Numbered from the stretch's first letter, positions 34,624 to 45,988 are shown. The stretch: 64,000 nt of DNA from Calonectria ilicicola (GCA_020809705.1 CP085825.1:6324001-6388000), one strand, 5' to 3'. The notes: generated by a model from the letters alone, not told the origin. Translations and numbers: made by a program.

Positions 34624-37605
34624 GATCAGCGAAGATCCGAACTGATGAGACCAGGGCCTTGGGAGGAACGAGTCAGTGATGGCAGCTATAGCTACAGCCA
34701 CATGCGGTGCTGAGCTGCCCTTGTTCGTTTTAGGATTTTAGGCCTGTTGGTCAACTTTTGATGTATTTGGGATTTTGTGACGTCGTATGCTACTTTAGCA
34801 AGTGAAATGCGCCCCTCCATCCTGCGCTCGGCCCCTGATCGCGTCGCCCAAGCGCGTCGTAGTTCGTAGTCACGTGTCACATGCAGATGTGACGTCAAGG
34901 TTGTTGTTGCAACGTGATCAAGTTGTCAGGTACCACGTCGCCAAAGTTGAGTGGACAGGTACTTATCAATTTCGGATGCCATGCAAACTAGCAACTAAAA
35001 ACATGGCACGTCTCAGAACCATATCAACAAGTTTGATGACGAATAAACAATCCCATATTGTTTTTGTTTTTATTTTTATTTTTATTTTTCATTTTTTGGG
35101 ATAATTGTATTCGTTTTAGTCGCTGAACCATTTTTTGCAACTTTGTTTGGAGGAATCCGTAAATTGCCAAGCATGGCATGCATCACTAACCAGCATCATC
35201 GAAAATTCCATCCTCCAGTCAATCCTATCTGCCAACACTTGATTACTATAGATACTTACTCTAATTCATCACTTTGGACCACTGTGAATCACCGGCCCAA
35301 TCCGTTTCCCCCAAATTGTGGAGTAATATGTCTGCTTATTTACATAGGTTGAATTTTGCCATCATATTCACATGGCGATTCGTCTCATCTTGTCTTATTA
35401 AGCGTAAAAAGAAGAGAAAAGGTTCGTATTGAAACATCAAGGGCCTAATTGTTGGCAGTCCGGTACGCCAATCAAAGGTTTCCGGTCCGCAAATGGGTCG
35501 GCATATTGATCCTAGGGCTGCGCATCGTTCCGCGGATGATTTGGCCCGCCCCTGTCTGAACCCGTATCGGGGATTTCCACAGTGGGTAGGGGAGCCACTC
35601 ACGGGTCAGTCCAAAGCGCCGACGCGATTCAGACACCATGATATTTCGCTAAAAAAAAGGTTGTCATTTCGTATGAGGCGTTAAATTCAATTGCAATGGA
35701 TAGCGAGAGGTGATGAAGCACCTTTCACATATTTCGTTGAGTATATCATGAGGTTCTGGACTCTCTTTGCTGGCACACCAACCCTGTAGGTGCATTACCA
35801 AGTCGATGCGTCCATGTATAAGTGATCCAAGCTTTACAAGGGTCACTGCTTTCAGAATCAGGGTCAGGTCAGGCAGCTCAACGACCCAGAAGAACAACAA
35901 TTTTCGCTGTGCTGGCCATGTTAGCACCAATCGCTTGCTTGGCCATGGGTCACAACATCCCCCTTGCTGTCGCAAAGCTATCCTACCAAGACCTTAATTC
36001 CCAGTCGATCCTCTAATTCATTCTTTAAGTTAATCAATCCTTTGCGCTACCCACATCAGCCTTTTGGAGCAAACCTAATCGACCGCTCCGGCAATAATTA
36101 TGAAGCGGTTACAACCATGCAGTTTGTTTGGGCTGCAAAGCACACCAGTGACTGGGCGTCCCAACAGCAACGAGCTCGCTCTCTTCAGAGCTAGGAGCGG
36201 GGTTTATTGCGCTGCCATCCCTTGTTAGTGGAGAGGCAGACCCATTGAAAAACGGTAAGCATGAATTCCTAATTGCTCCGTAGGCCGATAGCCCCGGGAT
36301 CCCGTCGCCTAAAAAAACACTGTACCTGGGCGCCGGCATGCCAAGGCAGGTGGCTGGCCGGAATTTCATCATAGCATTCTTTCCACAACCTTCTGATACA
36401 CAAACAGGGCCAGGGCTCGTTTCGAAGTTGAGACGAGCATAAAGGATTGGGTTCGGTACCACTTTGGGAAGATCTATACAGTGGAGCGATAGGCGAATTC
36501 CGTGAACGGGAATGTAGACCGACCTGCCTGGTGGGAAGAGAAGAATCAAGCATGGGGACAAGGAGGACCTCACGTTGAATGCCACCGCCGTTGGGGAGAA
36601 ATGTTGTTCAAGAGGGTTGAAAATGGGGCCCAGCGGCTGAGGACCCGTGACTCGCTCCCCCGGCAAGAATGGTATGAGAAGCAAGAGCTTAAAGTTGTTC
36701 TAGTTCGCCATGAGGAGATAAATGCCTTGCAAATGACAGGGCTTCTCGCAGCGCGCACGAGTTACCATATCTGCATCCACTGCAGCTGTGGGTGCGGGGT
36801 GGCTGAGGGTGGAAGCCGACAGGCGACCAGCAACCAGGGGTATCAGCCCCAGAACGAATGATAGGGCACCTCGGAACCCACAAGCTCTAATGATCCTGGG
36901 GGGTGTGGTCCTCTATCTCAGCTGCCCAGACTTGAATGGCTGCACTGACACGGTCCAGGATAGCTGTACATGGCTGCACTCTTATGAAAAAGTGATGCAT
37001 GTAGTACATGTAGAATTGCACAACACCAGACCAGTCACACACCTCTTTCAGTGATTCTCATATATGGGTCCAGTCTCCTCTTCATTATCACAAGTCTCTT
37101 GGCGGTATCAACCTAGGTTTAGATCGCGCGCACTTCGCCCACAGAGAGGGGTCATCAATGGAGACAGAGCCGACCAAGATGATTTAGCACCATCTCAGCC
37201 GCACCAGCAAGGCCATAATGATTGGCCCAGTCGCGGGAAGATGCCTTGCCGCCCTGGACCTGTCTCGGCCCCGAATGTGTTAGCGTACTAAATAATTTGT
37301 GTGCCCGATGATCCGACCCTAGCTTGTGGCTGCAGAAAGTCGCTGAATGTGGATATCCTGGGGCATCAATGAAGACCGTTTGCCGGGGGCGCCAAGAATC
37401 ATAGTTGAATGAGCAGTAGGCTTGCAGTAGCTGTTTTTTTTCCCTCGTGCCTCGTGGGCGTTGATTTATTATCCAAGCCCAGTCCATTTCCTCGACGGCG
37501 CGTTTCCTACCCTCTACCATTGTCGCTCCGTGGTGTCTCTCCCAGTCGAATCTCCAAGCCCCAGGTTTTAGTCGATCCTCGTCGAAACAAAGCCATCAAG
37601 CCACA
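34624..37605. other. 3-kb gap between divergent hos3 and GPI-protein genes
   Basis: Both neighbours are transcribed outward. There is a TTTTTA/TTTTTG-type repeat at 35061-35097. A minus-strand frame open for 191 codons (36684-36109) begins with TTG and contains an ATG only late; I could not connect it to a family. The last 170 bases before 37606 are pyrimidine-rich and probably the GPI gene's leader. Confidence 0.45.
35061..35097. repeat. T5(A/G/C) simple repeat
   Basis: Five to six units of five T followed by G, A or C on the + strand, in the gap between the hos3 and GPI-protein genes. Confidence 0.7.
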
Positions 37606-38730
37606 ATGAAGGGCGCCATCCTCTCCTCACTCGTCTCTGCCGGCACTGTCGCCGCGCAGCTTACCGCTGCTCCCGATCTTTTCAAGGTTGCGGCTGTTCA
37701 GGTTGATGATCCCGAATTCACCACCTGCTCCATTGTCGCCGACTATGTCGACTTGTGTATTACCAAAGTAGGCGGCAGCAACGCCCTTTCAACGGCTGAT
37801 CCCAACGACCTCCTCGCCTGTGCATGCTGTGCTTCCTCCACAGCCGTCTACCCCTTGTACTCTGCCTGCTCCTCCTACCTCTCCGTGGAGGGCGGCCGCA
37901 CTTACACTGCTCAGGTTTCTGGTGAGTTTGGAAACGAAAGATGATGTTGAACAATGAACCTGTTCCTAATGCCGATATTCCTTCAGCCTACAGCGTTCTT
38001 TACAGCGCATGCGGTGCCAATGCCGATTGTGGCGCTGCCCCATCTGAGCCCACCAGCACCGAAGTCGCTTCCACCACCCAGGATCGCTCTGTCGCCTCTG
38101 CTACCATCACCGGTACTGCTGAGCAGACATATGCCACTGCCTGCGTGGACATGATTGATATCTGGACCTCGTGTACAAAGGAGGATTCCCAATTCACTGA
38201 GCTTCCCAACAAGGATCAAGCTTCTTGCTACTGGTGAGTAACCAACTTGATTCGACACTGAAACATAACAACTATCACACTGGCAATAGAAGGCACAATG
38301 GCTAACTCGAAAATTATAGCTGCCGAACTCATGATGGCACTCTTACCTACACCGATGCCATGGATAAGTATGCTAGCACCTGTGCTCAGTGGGCCAGGAC
38401 TGGCGAGCCTGAAACTGCTTACCCTGGTATGTTGCGACTCCTTGGCATTGCGCCAGAAATCGAAGTAGATTACTAACTTCACCCTCAGTCGCCCAAAGAT
38501 TTGCTTCCTTCTGCTCCAAGTTCAGCACCGTCTGCGATGGCGTGACTGTGTCAACCACTGATTCCGTCGAGGCCACAACCACTGGCGCTAGCACTGGCAA
38601 TGCTCTGGACCCGGTCACTATCACCGTCCCTCCTGCTTCTGCCTCCACTCAGGACAGCGCTGCTGTCTCCATCCGCGTTGGCTGTGGTGCTATGCTGGCC
38701 GCCATTGCTGCCGTGGCCTTTGTTCTGTAA
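37606..38730 (+). CDS. Cysteine-rich secreted protein, probably GPI-anchored; function unknown
   Basis: Four exons, 37606-37921, 37987-38233, 38320-38426 and 38489-38730, give 303 residues. Donors are GTGAGT, GTGAGT and GTATGT, and acceptors are preceded by CTAAC or CTAAT branch sites. MKGAILSSLVSAGTVAA is a signal peptide. The last about 25 residues (VGCGAMLAAIAAVAFVL) are a hydrophobic tail after a Ser/Thr/Pro/Ala-rich stretch, the pattern of a GPI-anchored surface protein. Two cysteine modules share the spacing C-x9-C-x(17-20)-C-x-C-C-x(12-19)-C: cysteines 41, 51, 72, 74, 75, 88 and 158, 168, 186, 188, 189, 209. This looks like an internal duplication. It is not a CFEM or hydrophobin pattern. 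I do not recognise the family; cell-wall or host-surface roles are guesses. Confidence 0.85.
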
Positions 38731-38982
38731 GACGTTGGCTCGATAGTTTTATGGGGTTTGGTGACTTGATTAATTCTTTCAACTAATGATCTCGGATACT
38801 CCGTTGATTAATGACTTCTCCGGATGTTTAATGAAATCTTTTCTGGGAATAAGCGATTGGACGTGGACAATTTGGAGCGTAAAAGAAGGATTCGGCTGTA
38901 CATATATTATAGATATTCATTCACACAAGACATTTATGAAGAGAAAGTTTTGGTTTTCAAGCATATTTTTGTTTCTTGCTTT

Positions 38983-40369
38983 CTAATCTGTCGTCAAATC
39001 TATTCCAACCCCTCTCAGCGCCCCAACTGCCCATTCCGGGTATTCTGTTTTATCTGAATACAGCCCAGCAAAGAACTGGCGCACAAATGCAGGGAATCGA
39101 TCTTCGATGATAGATTGACGTACCCCGCGCATCAATTCAAGCTGGTACCAAACATTGTGAACAGTCAATAAATGCGCAGCCACCGTCTCTTTGCTGGCGT
39201 TATGGTGGACAAACGCGCGGCTAATCCCCATCCCTCCATCGGCCTTGGATTTGCAAGACATGCAGGCACATCCATCTTCTATAGGACCGAAGTCGGCTTC
39301 GTATTGCTTATTTCGAAGATTGAGAACGCCGTGTTTGGTGACGGCGTTGCCAAATCTTGCTGTTCGGGTCGGCCAGACACAGTCAAACATGTCAGCACCA
39401 AGAGCCACACTGACTACAAGATCCTCAGGATATCCAATGCCCATGACATATCGAGGCTTGAGATCTGGACAGAGCGCCGTGCATGTTTCCACGACCCGGC
39501 AGTAATCAATCTTGGCCTCTCCACCACTCAATCCTCCAATGGCGATTCCGGGTGTGTCACGGGCCAGCATTTCCCTGCAGCACTCACGGCGCATTTCCAG
39601 GTCGAGGCCGCCCTGGATAATGCAAAAGAGGTTCTGTCTGTCAGGGTTTTTATGTGCCTTGATACATCTGTCCAGCCAACGCACACTGCGCTCCATGGCC
39701 TCGCGCATACGGGCTTTGTCGGGAGAGGTGGTAACCAAGACGTCATCCAGCTGCATCATGATATCACTACCAATGCTATTCTGCAGTGACATGGAGTGTT
39801 CTGGGGTAAGAAGCATAGGGGAGCCATCATGGGGACTCAGAAACTCAACCCCTTCCTCAGTAATGGTCGCAAGTTTGAGGAGACTGACCATCTGAAAGCT
39901 GGCAGAATGCAATCAGTCAATGTCAGAGCCAGAAACGTTGCCAGACACTTACCCGCCACTGTCTGTCAGGATGTTGTGATTCCATCCTTGCAATTTATGT
40001 GCTCCTCCTATGGCATCCAAGACTTCCTGTCCTGGTTTCAGGCCGAGATGATAGGTATTGTTGAGACATAGCCGACATCCAGTTTCCTCAAGTTGTTCGG
40101 GAGTCAGACCTTTGAGGGACGCCTGAGTCGCCACAGGCATGAACATAGGTAGCTGGACCGGGCCATGGGGCAAAGTCAATATCGATGCACGCGCCCTGGT
40201 AGTCTACTTGGAAATGCACCATGTCAGTCTTGCGCATGGTTGGAAAATTGTGGTAGTTGGGGTCCCTGGATGTTCGGGCAGTAAGACTCACAGAGCAGCG
40301 GGCCACAAGCTCAAATGTGAGAGCCGGGGAAGAGTGAATGTTAGAAGCCATCCTCTTCACGGCTTGCAT
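38983..40369 (-). CDS. Queuine tRNA-ribosyltransferase catalytic subunit
   Basis: Three minus-strand exons, 40369-40292, 40203-39953 and 39898-38983, give 414 residues. The enzyme swaps guanine 34 of GUN-anticodon tRNAs for queuine. Conserved blocks are [45 protein letters not shown] (catalytic Asp), [19 protein letters not shown] and [15 protein letters not shown] with the nucleophile Asp at 282. A zinc site is formed by CACMSC and the later HNV. It is of the eukaryotic catalytic (QTRT1) type. Intron 1 (GTGAGT...AAGTAG) is placed so that ARCS joins [15 protein letters not shown] second ATG at 40351 is an alternative start. No queuine synthesis genes are near, as expected because eukaryotes salvage queuine. 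It shares a 349-bp promoter region with mrp51. Confidence 0.93.
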
Positions 40370-40718
40370 TTCTAAGGACACAAATGCAAGTTTATATCCT
40401 TATTCTCCTCGCCGCCTCCGTTCGAAACCAGATTTATTAGGATGCTAAGAAACACTGTTGATAGCAGTCAGTAGTTGCTGCCCGCAGAAGGCGAATAGAA
40501 ATGCTGCCAAATTCGGTGGGCCCTCGGAGCTACAATAGCCCCAGCTGCGCATCGCATGTCAAAGCCAATTCAGCCAATGAGACCCCCGCCCGGTTCATCA
40601 CCGGTAGATCCCGCTCAAGCTCTCACCAGCGAATTTTCCTCGTTTTACTCTGACCAGACGATTATCACCACGACGCCATATAGCCAATTGAGAGCTCGGC
40701 ACAGCTCTCAACGTCGCG
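40370..40718. promoter_or_regulatory. Bidirectional promoter between the queuine transferase and mrp51 genes
   Basis: The two start codons face away from each other with 349 bases between them, so both promoters must share this stretch. Both products serve translation. I see no TATA box or distinctive repeat. Confidence 0.6.
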
Positions 40719-42146
40719 ATGCGGTCCCGAACTTCGCCCGGAGGGGCTTTACTGAGATCATCGCGTCTGTTCTCAGTTCCCAAGCCCCTTCCCGAGCCGC
40801 CATCTACAAATCTTCACATCGGCGACCACAAGTCTCCCACCATGACACGACAATACCCCCAGTACCAATCGATCACTTCACCCCTCGCCTCTCGCGAGAA
40901 AGGTGACTGGGGATTCAAGCGACCTTTCCCTCTCAAGTCTACCATGACCACATCCACACCTTTGATCCGTGTCAAGCAGGTTGATTCAATTGAGAGTGTT
41001 ACCGATTTTGCCTCTGCCGCCGATCATACGCTATCACTCGAGAAGTTCCAGGAACTCAGGATCCCTCTCACTCTCCCCAAGAGCAACGAAAGGGGAAGAG
41101 CTGCTTCCAACAACGAATTGTGGCGCAAATCCGTCTTTGAAGAAGACACCGACTTTACCTACACCCGCGAGGGCAAGGCCGACGACAAGCGATGGAAGTT
41201 CAACGGCCCATGGCTTGCCAGGATGACCGAGGGAGACTTCCTTGACTACCTTAAGAAAGAGGTACGACCTAAGCGTGCAGAGTTCCGCAAGGTGATCAAG
41301 GAGAAGCTTGCTGCCGACAAGTCTCTCCGCCTTGCGACAGAGGCTAAGGAAAAGGGAGAATCGTCCCATGTCACGATTAAGGCCCAGGACTTGTCCGAGG
41401 AGGAGGTATCAAACTATGTGCGCACCCTGCGCAATGATCGCGCCACTCTCTACGCACTGGTGTCCAAGTTCCTAGACCTGGCACCACTCGGTCAGCCAGT
41501 GGGAATCATCCAGACCTTCCTGTCTACACCCGAAAGCGCAGCTAGTGAGAGCCCGTATGGAAAGTCTGGGCCTCCTCCTAGCCATCCTTCAGCCGGTATC
41601 AGCTACCTGAGAACTAACTCATACATGGAGAACCACCCCGTCTATGGACCTCAGGCACGCCACACCCCAATCATGTCTCGTGTGGTGTATCCTAGGTCTG
41701 GTCCCTCTCCGGCTAAATTGGGTGTTGGTGGTTTCGTTGCCGATGCGCCTGCTGGCGACAATGAATTTAACAACCGACTTGTTCGCGGTCGCGTTGCACA
41801 CCACAAGAAGATGCTCAGCGGTATTCAGCATCTGGACACCACTACCTTTGGTGGTGCCAAGGCTTACGTTGATCCCCAGTCTGCTAGCATTGACCCCAGT
41901 GGCAGGGTTGTGGTGCAACTCCATGCGGCTGATCCTGAATCTCAGCTCATTGCGAAGGAGAATCAGGGCCGAGAGCAAGTTTATGTTGACAAGCCGCGAC
42001 CTGCACCCAAAAAGAACCAGCGCAGTCAAGCTGACCCTTGGAGAGTAGGCCGTGTTGCTGATGAAATTCTTGATGATGGCTCCCAGGCCGGTGGAAAGGA
42101 TGTTGTAGGCAGCTCTAGCAGCTATGGCCTTGACAGACAACAATGA
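40719..42146 (+). CDS. mrp51: Mitochondrial small-subunit ribosomal protein Mrp51 (bS1m)
   Basis: A single exon of 475 residues. The N-terminus (MRSRTSPGGALLRSSRLFSV) is basic and acid-free, fitting mitochondrial import. The diagnostic block is SREKGDWGFKRPFPLKSTM followed by IRVKQVDSIESVTDFASAADHTLSLEKFQEL, typical of the fungal MRP51 family that occupies the bS1 position of the mitochondrial ribosome. The centre (about residues 130-270) is rich in Lys and Glu. A C-terminal PSPAKLGVGGFVADAP segment and a tail with RSQADPWRVGRVADEIL also resemble family members. I chose the ATG at 40719 because SPGGALL immediately after it is the usual family start. Confidence 0.88.
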   Translation: MRSRTSPGGALLRSSRLFSVPKPLPEPPSTNLHIGDHKSPTMTRQYPQYQSITSPLASREKGDWGFKRPFPLKSTMTTSTPLIRVKQVDSIESVTDFASAADHTLSLEKFQELRIPLTLPKSNERGRAASNNELWRKSVFEEDTDFTYTREGKADDKRWKFNGPWLARMTEGDFLDYLKKEVRPKRAEFRKVIKEKLAADKSLRLATEAKEKGESSHVTIKAQDLSEEEVSNYVRTLRNDRATLYALVSKFLDLAPLGQPVGIIQTFLSTPESAASESPYGKSGPPPSHPSAGISYLRTNSYMENHPVYGPQARHTPIMSRVVYPRSGPSPAKLGVGGFVADAPAGDNEFNNRLVRGRVAHHKKMLSGIQHLDTTTFGGAKAYVDPQSASIDPSGRVVVQLHAADPESQLIAKENQGREQVYVDKPRPAPKKNQRSQADPWRVGRVADEILDDGSQAGGKDVVGSSSSYGLDRQQ

Positions 42147-42741
42147 GAAACGCGTTCAGTATGAAAGACTTGGGCGTGGCTGTATATCGATAGCATCTTA
42201 CATGTGTACTAGAGGAAACCTGTACCAACCTGTACAACTAGAATTTTAACGAAAAAAAACTGAAGAATAACCTACATGATAAAACATGCATACGCCCGTG
42301 TAACATTGCCATTGGTATTCTACGTCTAATCCAGACATGCCGCCATCCAATCCAGACTAAAATCCGGCCCCACTCAAACTAAAAACAATGCATTCTCTTG
42401 TTCGCCTCATTCAGCAGCTCAATAGCCAATGAAGAAATAAAAAAAAAGTATACATAAATTAATTTACATTTTAGTTATTTTATCTAATACCTATTGATAT
42501 ACTAGATAGACGGGGAAAGTCGGGAAAGTAGAGAAGCACAATCTGTCAAGGATTGTATGAATCAAAGCCTAGATACTGATCCTCATCACGTGTTTAGTCA
42601 GGTGACGCAAAAACCTCAAGCCCTAATGATTTTTTGTGGCACCCCCACCACCATGCCAATTTCTGGATACCTTGGGTGCAATTCCTCGAGCGACTCTCTT
42701 ACAATCCATCCCCCAACGTCCAACCGCCAAATACCGCCAAA
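42147..42741. other. Intergenic region with mrp51 3' flank and rps17 promoter
   Basis: The left half (42250-42500) is A/T-rich and probably the mrp51 3' UTR and spacer. The right half carries promoter-like elements listed separately and a C/A-rich leader up to the rps17 ATG. No other gene seen. Confidence 0.55.
42587..42626 (+). promoter_or_regulatory. CACGTG and AGCCCTAA boxes upstream of rps17
   Basis: A CACGTG palindrome at 42587-42592 and a telomere-like AGCCCTAA at 42619-42626 lie 116-155 bp before the S17 start. Telomere-like boxes bound by Tbf1/Rap1-type factors are known at ribosomal protein genes of many fungi; that these two elements act here is inference. Confidence 0.4.
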
Positions 42742-43300
42742 ATGGGTCGCGTTCGTACTAAGACCGTCAAGAAGTCCGCCAAGGTCATCATTGAGCGGTA
42801 CTACCCCAAGCTCACCCTCGACTTCGAGACCAACAAGCGCATCTGCGATGAGATCGCCATCATTGCTTCCAAGCGCCTCCGCAACAAGGTGAGCACCAAT
42901 GCGATGAGGACGAGGCGAAATTCAGTCTGCTAACGGGGTTGGATCTTCAGATTGCCGGTTACACTACTCACTTGATGAAGCGTATCCAGCGTGGTCCTGT
43001 CCGTGGTATCTCCTTCAAGCTCCAGGAAGAGGAGCGTGAGCGCAAGGATCAGTACGTTCCCGAGGTTTCTGCTCTCGACTTCACCCAGAACTCCGAGAGC
43101 GGCCAGCTGGATGTCGACGGCGAGACCAAGGACCTCCTCAAGCACCTTGGTGTATGTTCCCACCCACTCTGCGAATCTCAGAATCGAAATACTGACCCGG
43201 CATATAGTTCGACTCTATCCCCGTCAACGTCATCCAGGTCTCCCAGACCCAGGTGCCCGAGCGTGGCAACCGACGATTCGGCGACCGCCGACGTGATTAA
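42742..43300 (+). CDS. rps17: Cytosolic ribosomal protein S17 (eS17)
   Basis: Three exons, 42742-42888, 42951-43151 and 43208-43300, give 146 residues, the family's usual length. eS17 is a small-subunit protein near the beak and head of the cytosolic ribosome. The start [20 protein letters not shown], the central [20 protein letters not shown] and [10 protein letters not shown] are diagnostic. The end [20 protein letters not shown] is also typical. Introns are GTGAGC...CTTCAG with a GCTAAC branch site, and GTATGT...ATATAG. Short codon-biased exons and strong C in third positions fit high expression. Confidence 0.96.
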
Positions 43301-43694
43301 AAAAATGATTTTGGGAACAAGGGTGTACGGCTTTTTACAGGGTTTTGCTACTTGGCGTCTTAGGACAGTGAGTGCATAGGTCTCAAAGAAAGATCTTCCA
43401 ACCCCCAAAGGTGTCGCCGATTCTCTAGGTATTTCTAGAGATGACGCTTGATCGCCAAGTTTCCTACATGCTACTGTGAATGTGACCTTGTGATATGAAC
43501 GAGGCCAGTCTAAAGCACTCGAGAAGCATGAGAGTCTCCTGCGTACTTGACTATGGTCATTTGCGCAGATGAGATCACATGTCCCTATGTTGGGTATCTC
43601 GGTGTCTATTTCATACTGGCCTGTTGACTACAAATTACCAACCCTCCATCAACGCCATTTTATTTTCATAACCTGTATATTCGTGCCCCAAACT
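43301..43694. other. Gap between convergent rps17 and rtr1 genes
   Basis: About 390 bases holding the 3' UTRs of the two converging genes. Nothing else is visible. Confidence 0.6.
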
Positions 43695-44495
43695 TCAAGA
43701 TTTGTTACCCTCATTTGTCTGGAGTTTGGGCTTGTAGCCCTCGACAAGCAAATGGTCATGGTCATCTCCAGGAGTAATAATCGTAGGCGCGGGAGCTTTA
43801 ACTTCCTCCTTCTCCTTGAGAGTGACCTTGACTTTATCCAACTTGGTCGAGTTCGGGTCTCCGCGCTCCAAAGCGAGAGCTGTGTTGTCTCGCGCAGCTT
43901 GTCGCTGGTCCTCCAACTTCAATTCGCCCAGTTTGCGGGCAGTCCGGTCAGCCTCAGTCTCGTCTGACTTGTCCTCATCCAACAGATCAATTTCGATATC
44001 GGGAATGCCCGCCCGTTCCCAGGCAGCCGTCTCGTTCAGTTGCACTTTGACATAGAGCCCCCGTCGAGCGCACTTTTGAGAGCACCACATCTCAAGATCC
44101 TTCCTCTTCACAATGTCGCCGCTATTCGTAATCTTCCACTCGCCGCCGGGACCCATCTGTCTCCGTGGTCGCGAGCAAAGTGTGTATCCACAAAGCCCAT
44201 TGACATTGCGCTCAATGATTAGGTCATCGTAGTCGGAGGGTTGGAAGAGCCGCACGTGCTTCTTAAAGTCGGCGACATCAGACGGCGCTGGGTTGGCCGA
44301 GCTGTAAGCAGGAGTTCGGACGACGGGATATTCGGAGAGGAGGATTAGGCTGTCGAGAATTTCGGCTTCAAGATCTTTGCGATGCTGAATAATCTTGGCA
44401 TGCTGAATGGCGATTTCTCTGGGATCAGCACTCGGTTCTGCCTTGGCCGGCTTCTTAAGAATACCCTTTGGGTTCTGTTTTGTGTTGGCTGCCAT
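43695..44495 (-). CDS. rtr1: Rtr1/RPAP2-type RNA polymerase II CTD phosphatase
   Basis: A single exon of 266 residues from the ATG at 44495; the frame is open upstream but has no earlier ATG. Rtr1/RPAP2 proteins bind RNA polymerase II, act on phosphorylated Ser5 of its C-terminal repeat and help import the polymerase. The domain at about 75-155 shows the zinc-finger pattern GLCGYTLCSRPRR followed by GEWKITNSGDIVKRKDLEMWCSQKCARRGLYVKVQLNE, with the four metal ligands expected from CGxxLC and WCSxxC plus neighbours. The N-terminal helix with KIIQHRKDLEAEILDSLILL is also typical. The C-terminal 100 residues are charged and probably flexible. Divergently placed from the bbc1 gene. Confidence 0.9.
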   Translation of the reverse strand: MAANTKQNPKGILKKPAKAEPSADPREIAIQHAKIIQHRKDLEAEILDSLILLSEYPVVRTPAYSSANPAPSDVADFKKHVRLFQPSDYDDLIIERNVNGLCGYTLCSRPRRQMGPGGEWKITNSGDIVKRKDLEMWCSQKCARRGLYVKVQLNETAAWERAGIPDIEIDLLDEDKSDETEADRTARKLGELKLEDQRQAARDNTALALERGDPNSTKLDKVKVTLKEKEEVKAPAPTIITPGDDHDHLLVEGYKPKLQTNEGNKS

Positions 44496-45988
44496 AATTG
44501 ATGCGCTGCTCTGACTCGGGCTTTGTAGCAAATCACGGGAGTGTTGGGACGGCCTAACCCCAACTTTTTGGTGGAAGCGACGGAAATGAGTACGAAGTAG
44601 TGGGAGGACGAAGTTGGGAGAATCAGAGACGAAATGCCCCGCCGCCACATTTGCGATGGTGATAGCGGCGCCTCAGGTTCAAGCTCAACTCCAACCGAAG
44701 GGCAAGCCACAGACCCCAGGAGTGTGGTCAAGCCACCTCGTGGCGCGCCCTCCGGTGGTGGACCAACAGTTAGCGTCGACTACGTTTCCAACCCACCCGC
44801 ATGTTTTAGGTGGTGTGGTCTAGCTAGCAACTGGAACCACGCCATGAAATTGCCACACGGCGCATCAACCAGTCCGGGAGTCCGGCCAGCGATCAAGCAT
44901 GGACGAAGACAACGACAACGACAACCTTGGGCAATTCCAAAAGGTACATTGATCTCAGCGTAAAGGCGCATGTAAACGTTGCATGATGGCCACTGTCTGG
45001 GCCGGGGAGTAGTCAGTCTTCCGATTTGCTAGGGATGCACCTCGTATGGTTAAACTACAGACCTACATGCAAGCGCAATTAATTTGATGGCCAAGGGTTT
45101 GCAGGGCATAAGGCAGATGCAGGCATGTGAAGCACGCCCCTACTCGCATTCCTTATGCTTGGTCGTGTTTGAGAAGTAGCGCCTGACGTCGTTGCCCCAG
45201 GTTTGGCCGAATTTGGCGCTTTGGATCCTTCCAGGCGACAGCCACAATCAACCAACGTCCACTTAAGCCATGAGAGACACGTTCCTATCTGCGACACGTT
45301 AATGCCATTCTCGCTCATCTCTTGCTTTTTTTCCTCCCCCGTTTCCATTCCTCTTTAATTCTTGTATTCATTCTGCCTTTATCAAACGGGCTCATTTGAT
45401 TTGATCGCTTGTCATTCCCTGCCTGCAGTGCTGCGGCTCATCCTCGGTAGGCACCAGCTTTACTTCCCTCCCGTGCGTCCCGGAGTACGGAAGCCTACCC
45501 AAGCCTGCGGCGCGTGGTGCGTTGCATAGTCGTCTGTAGGTGCTTTGCTTTACAGTAGTTGTTTAACCGTGGGATGGAGTGACGGATGGGCCCAAAGCGC
45601 TGACGTCGACACACCCACGTCCCCAAGCCCCAGCTGGACGATCCGCTAAACCACCACAGCCTCCTTCCGCCTCCCCAATTCCTATCCGCGCTCGAAATCT
45701 CTCTTTTCTCTCTTAATACTGGCGGCCAGTTGCGAGTTATTCATTTTCTGGCGCCCTCTCTGGATACGCCACAACGCTTTCATACATCATACTTCCTCCC
45801 CGCCGCCTCCCGCCTCGCCTCATCCGACGGGCTGACGAAGCCCCTGTCGTGCCCCACATCCGTCCAAGCAAACGAGCTGTCGACCTCCTCCACCTCGAGA
45901 CAAACGCCCGAGCAGCTACAATCCGGCCTCGGGCAGACTTGTCCTGTAACAGAGCTTCCCACGCCCACGGGGTTCCGTAACACTCACA
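44496..45988. other. Divergent promoter region between rtr1 and bbc1
   Basis: About 1.5 kb with no supported gene. Short frames near 44614-44971 occur on both strands and look random. C/T-rich sequence near 45650-45960 is the likely bbc1 leader. Confidence 0.5.

Noticed and set aside
34624..34701. N-terminal extension of the Hos3-type protein
   Set aside because: The upstream frame starts at GTG and contains no ATG before 34623.
44498..44648. N-terminal extension of Rtr1
   Set aside because: The upstream frame starts with GTG; the first ATG is at 44495 and leaves a family-like N-terminus.
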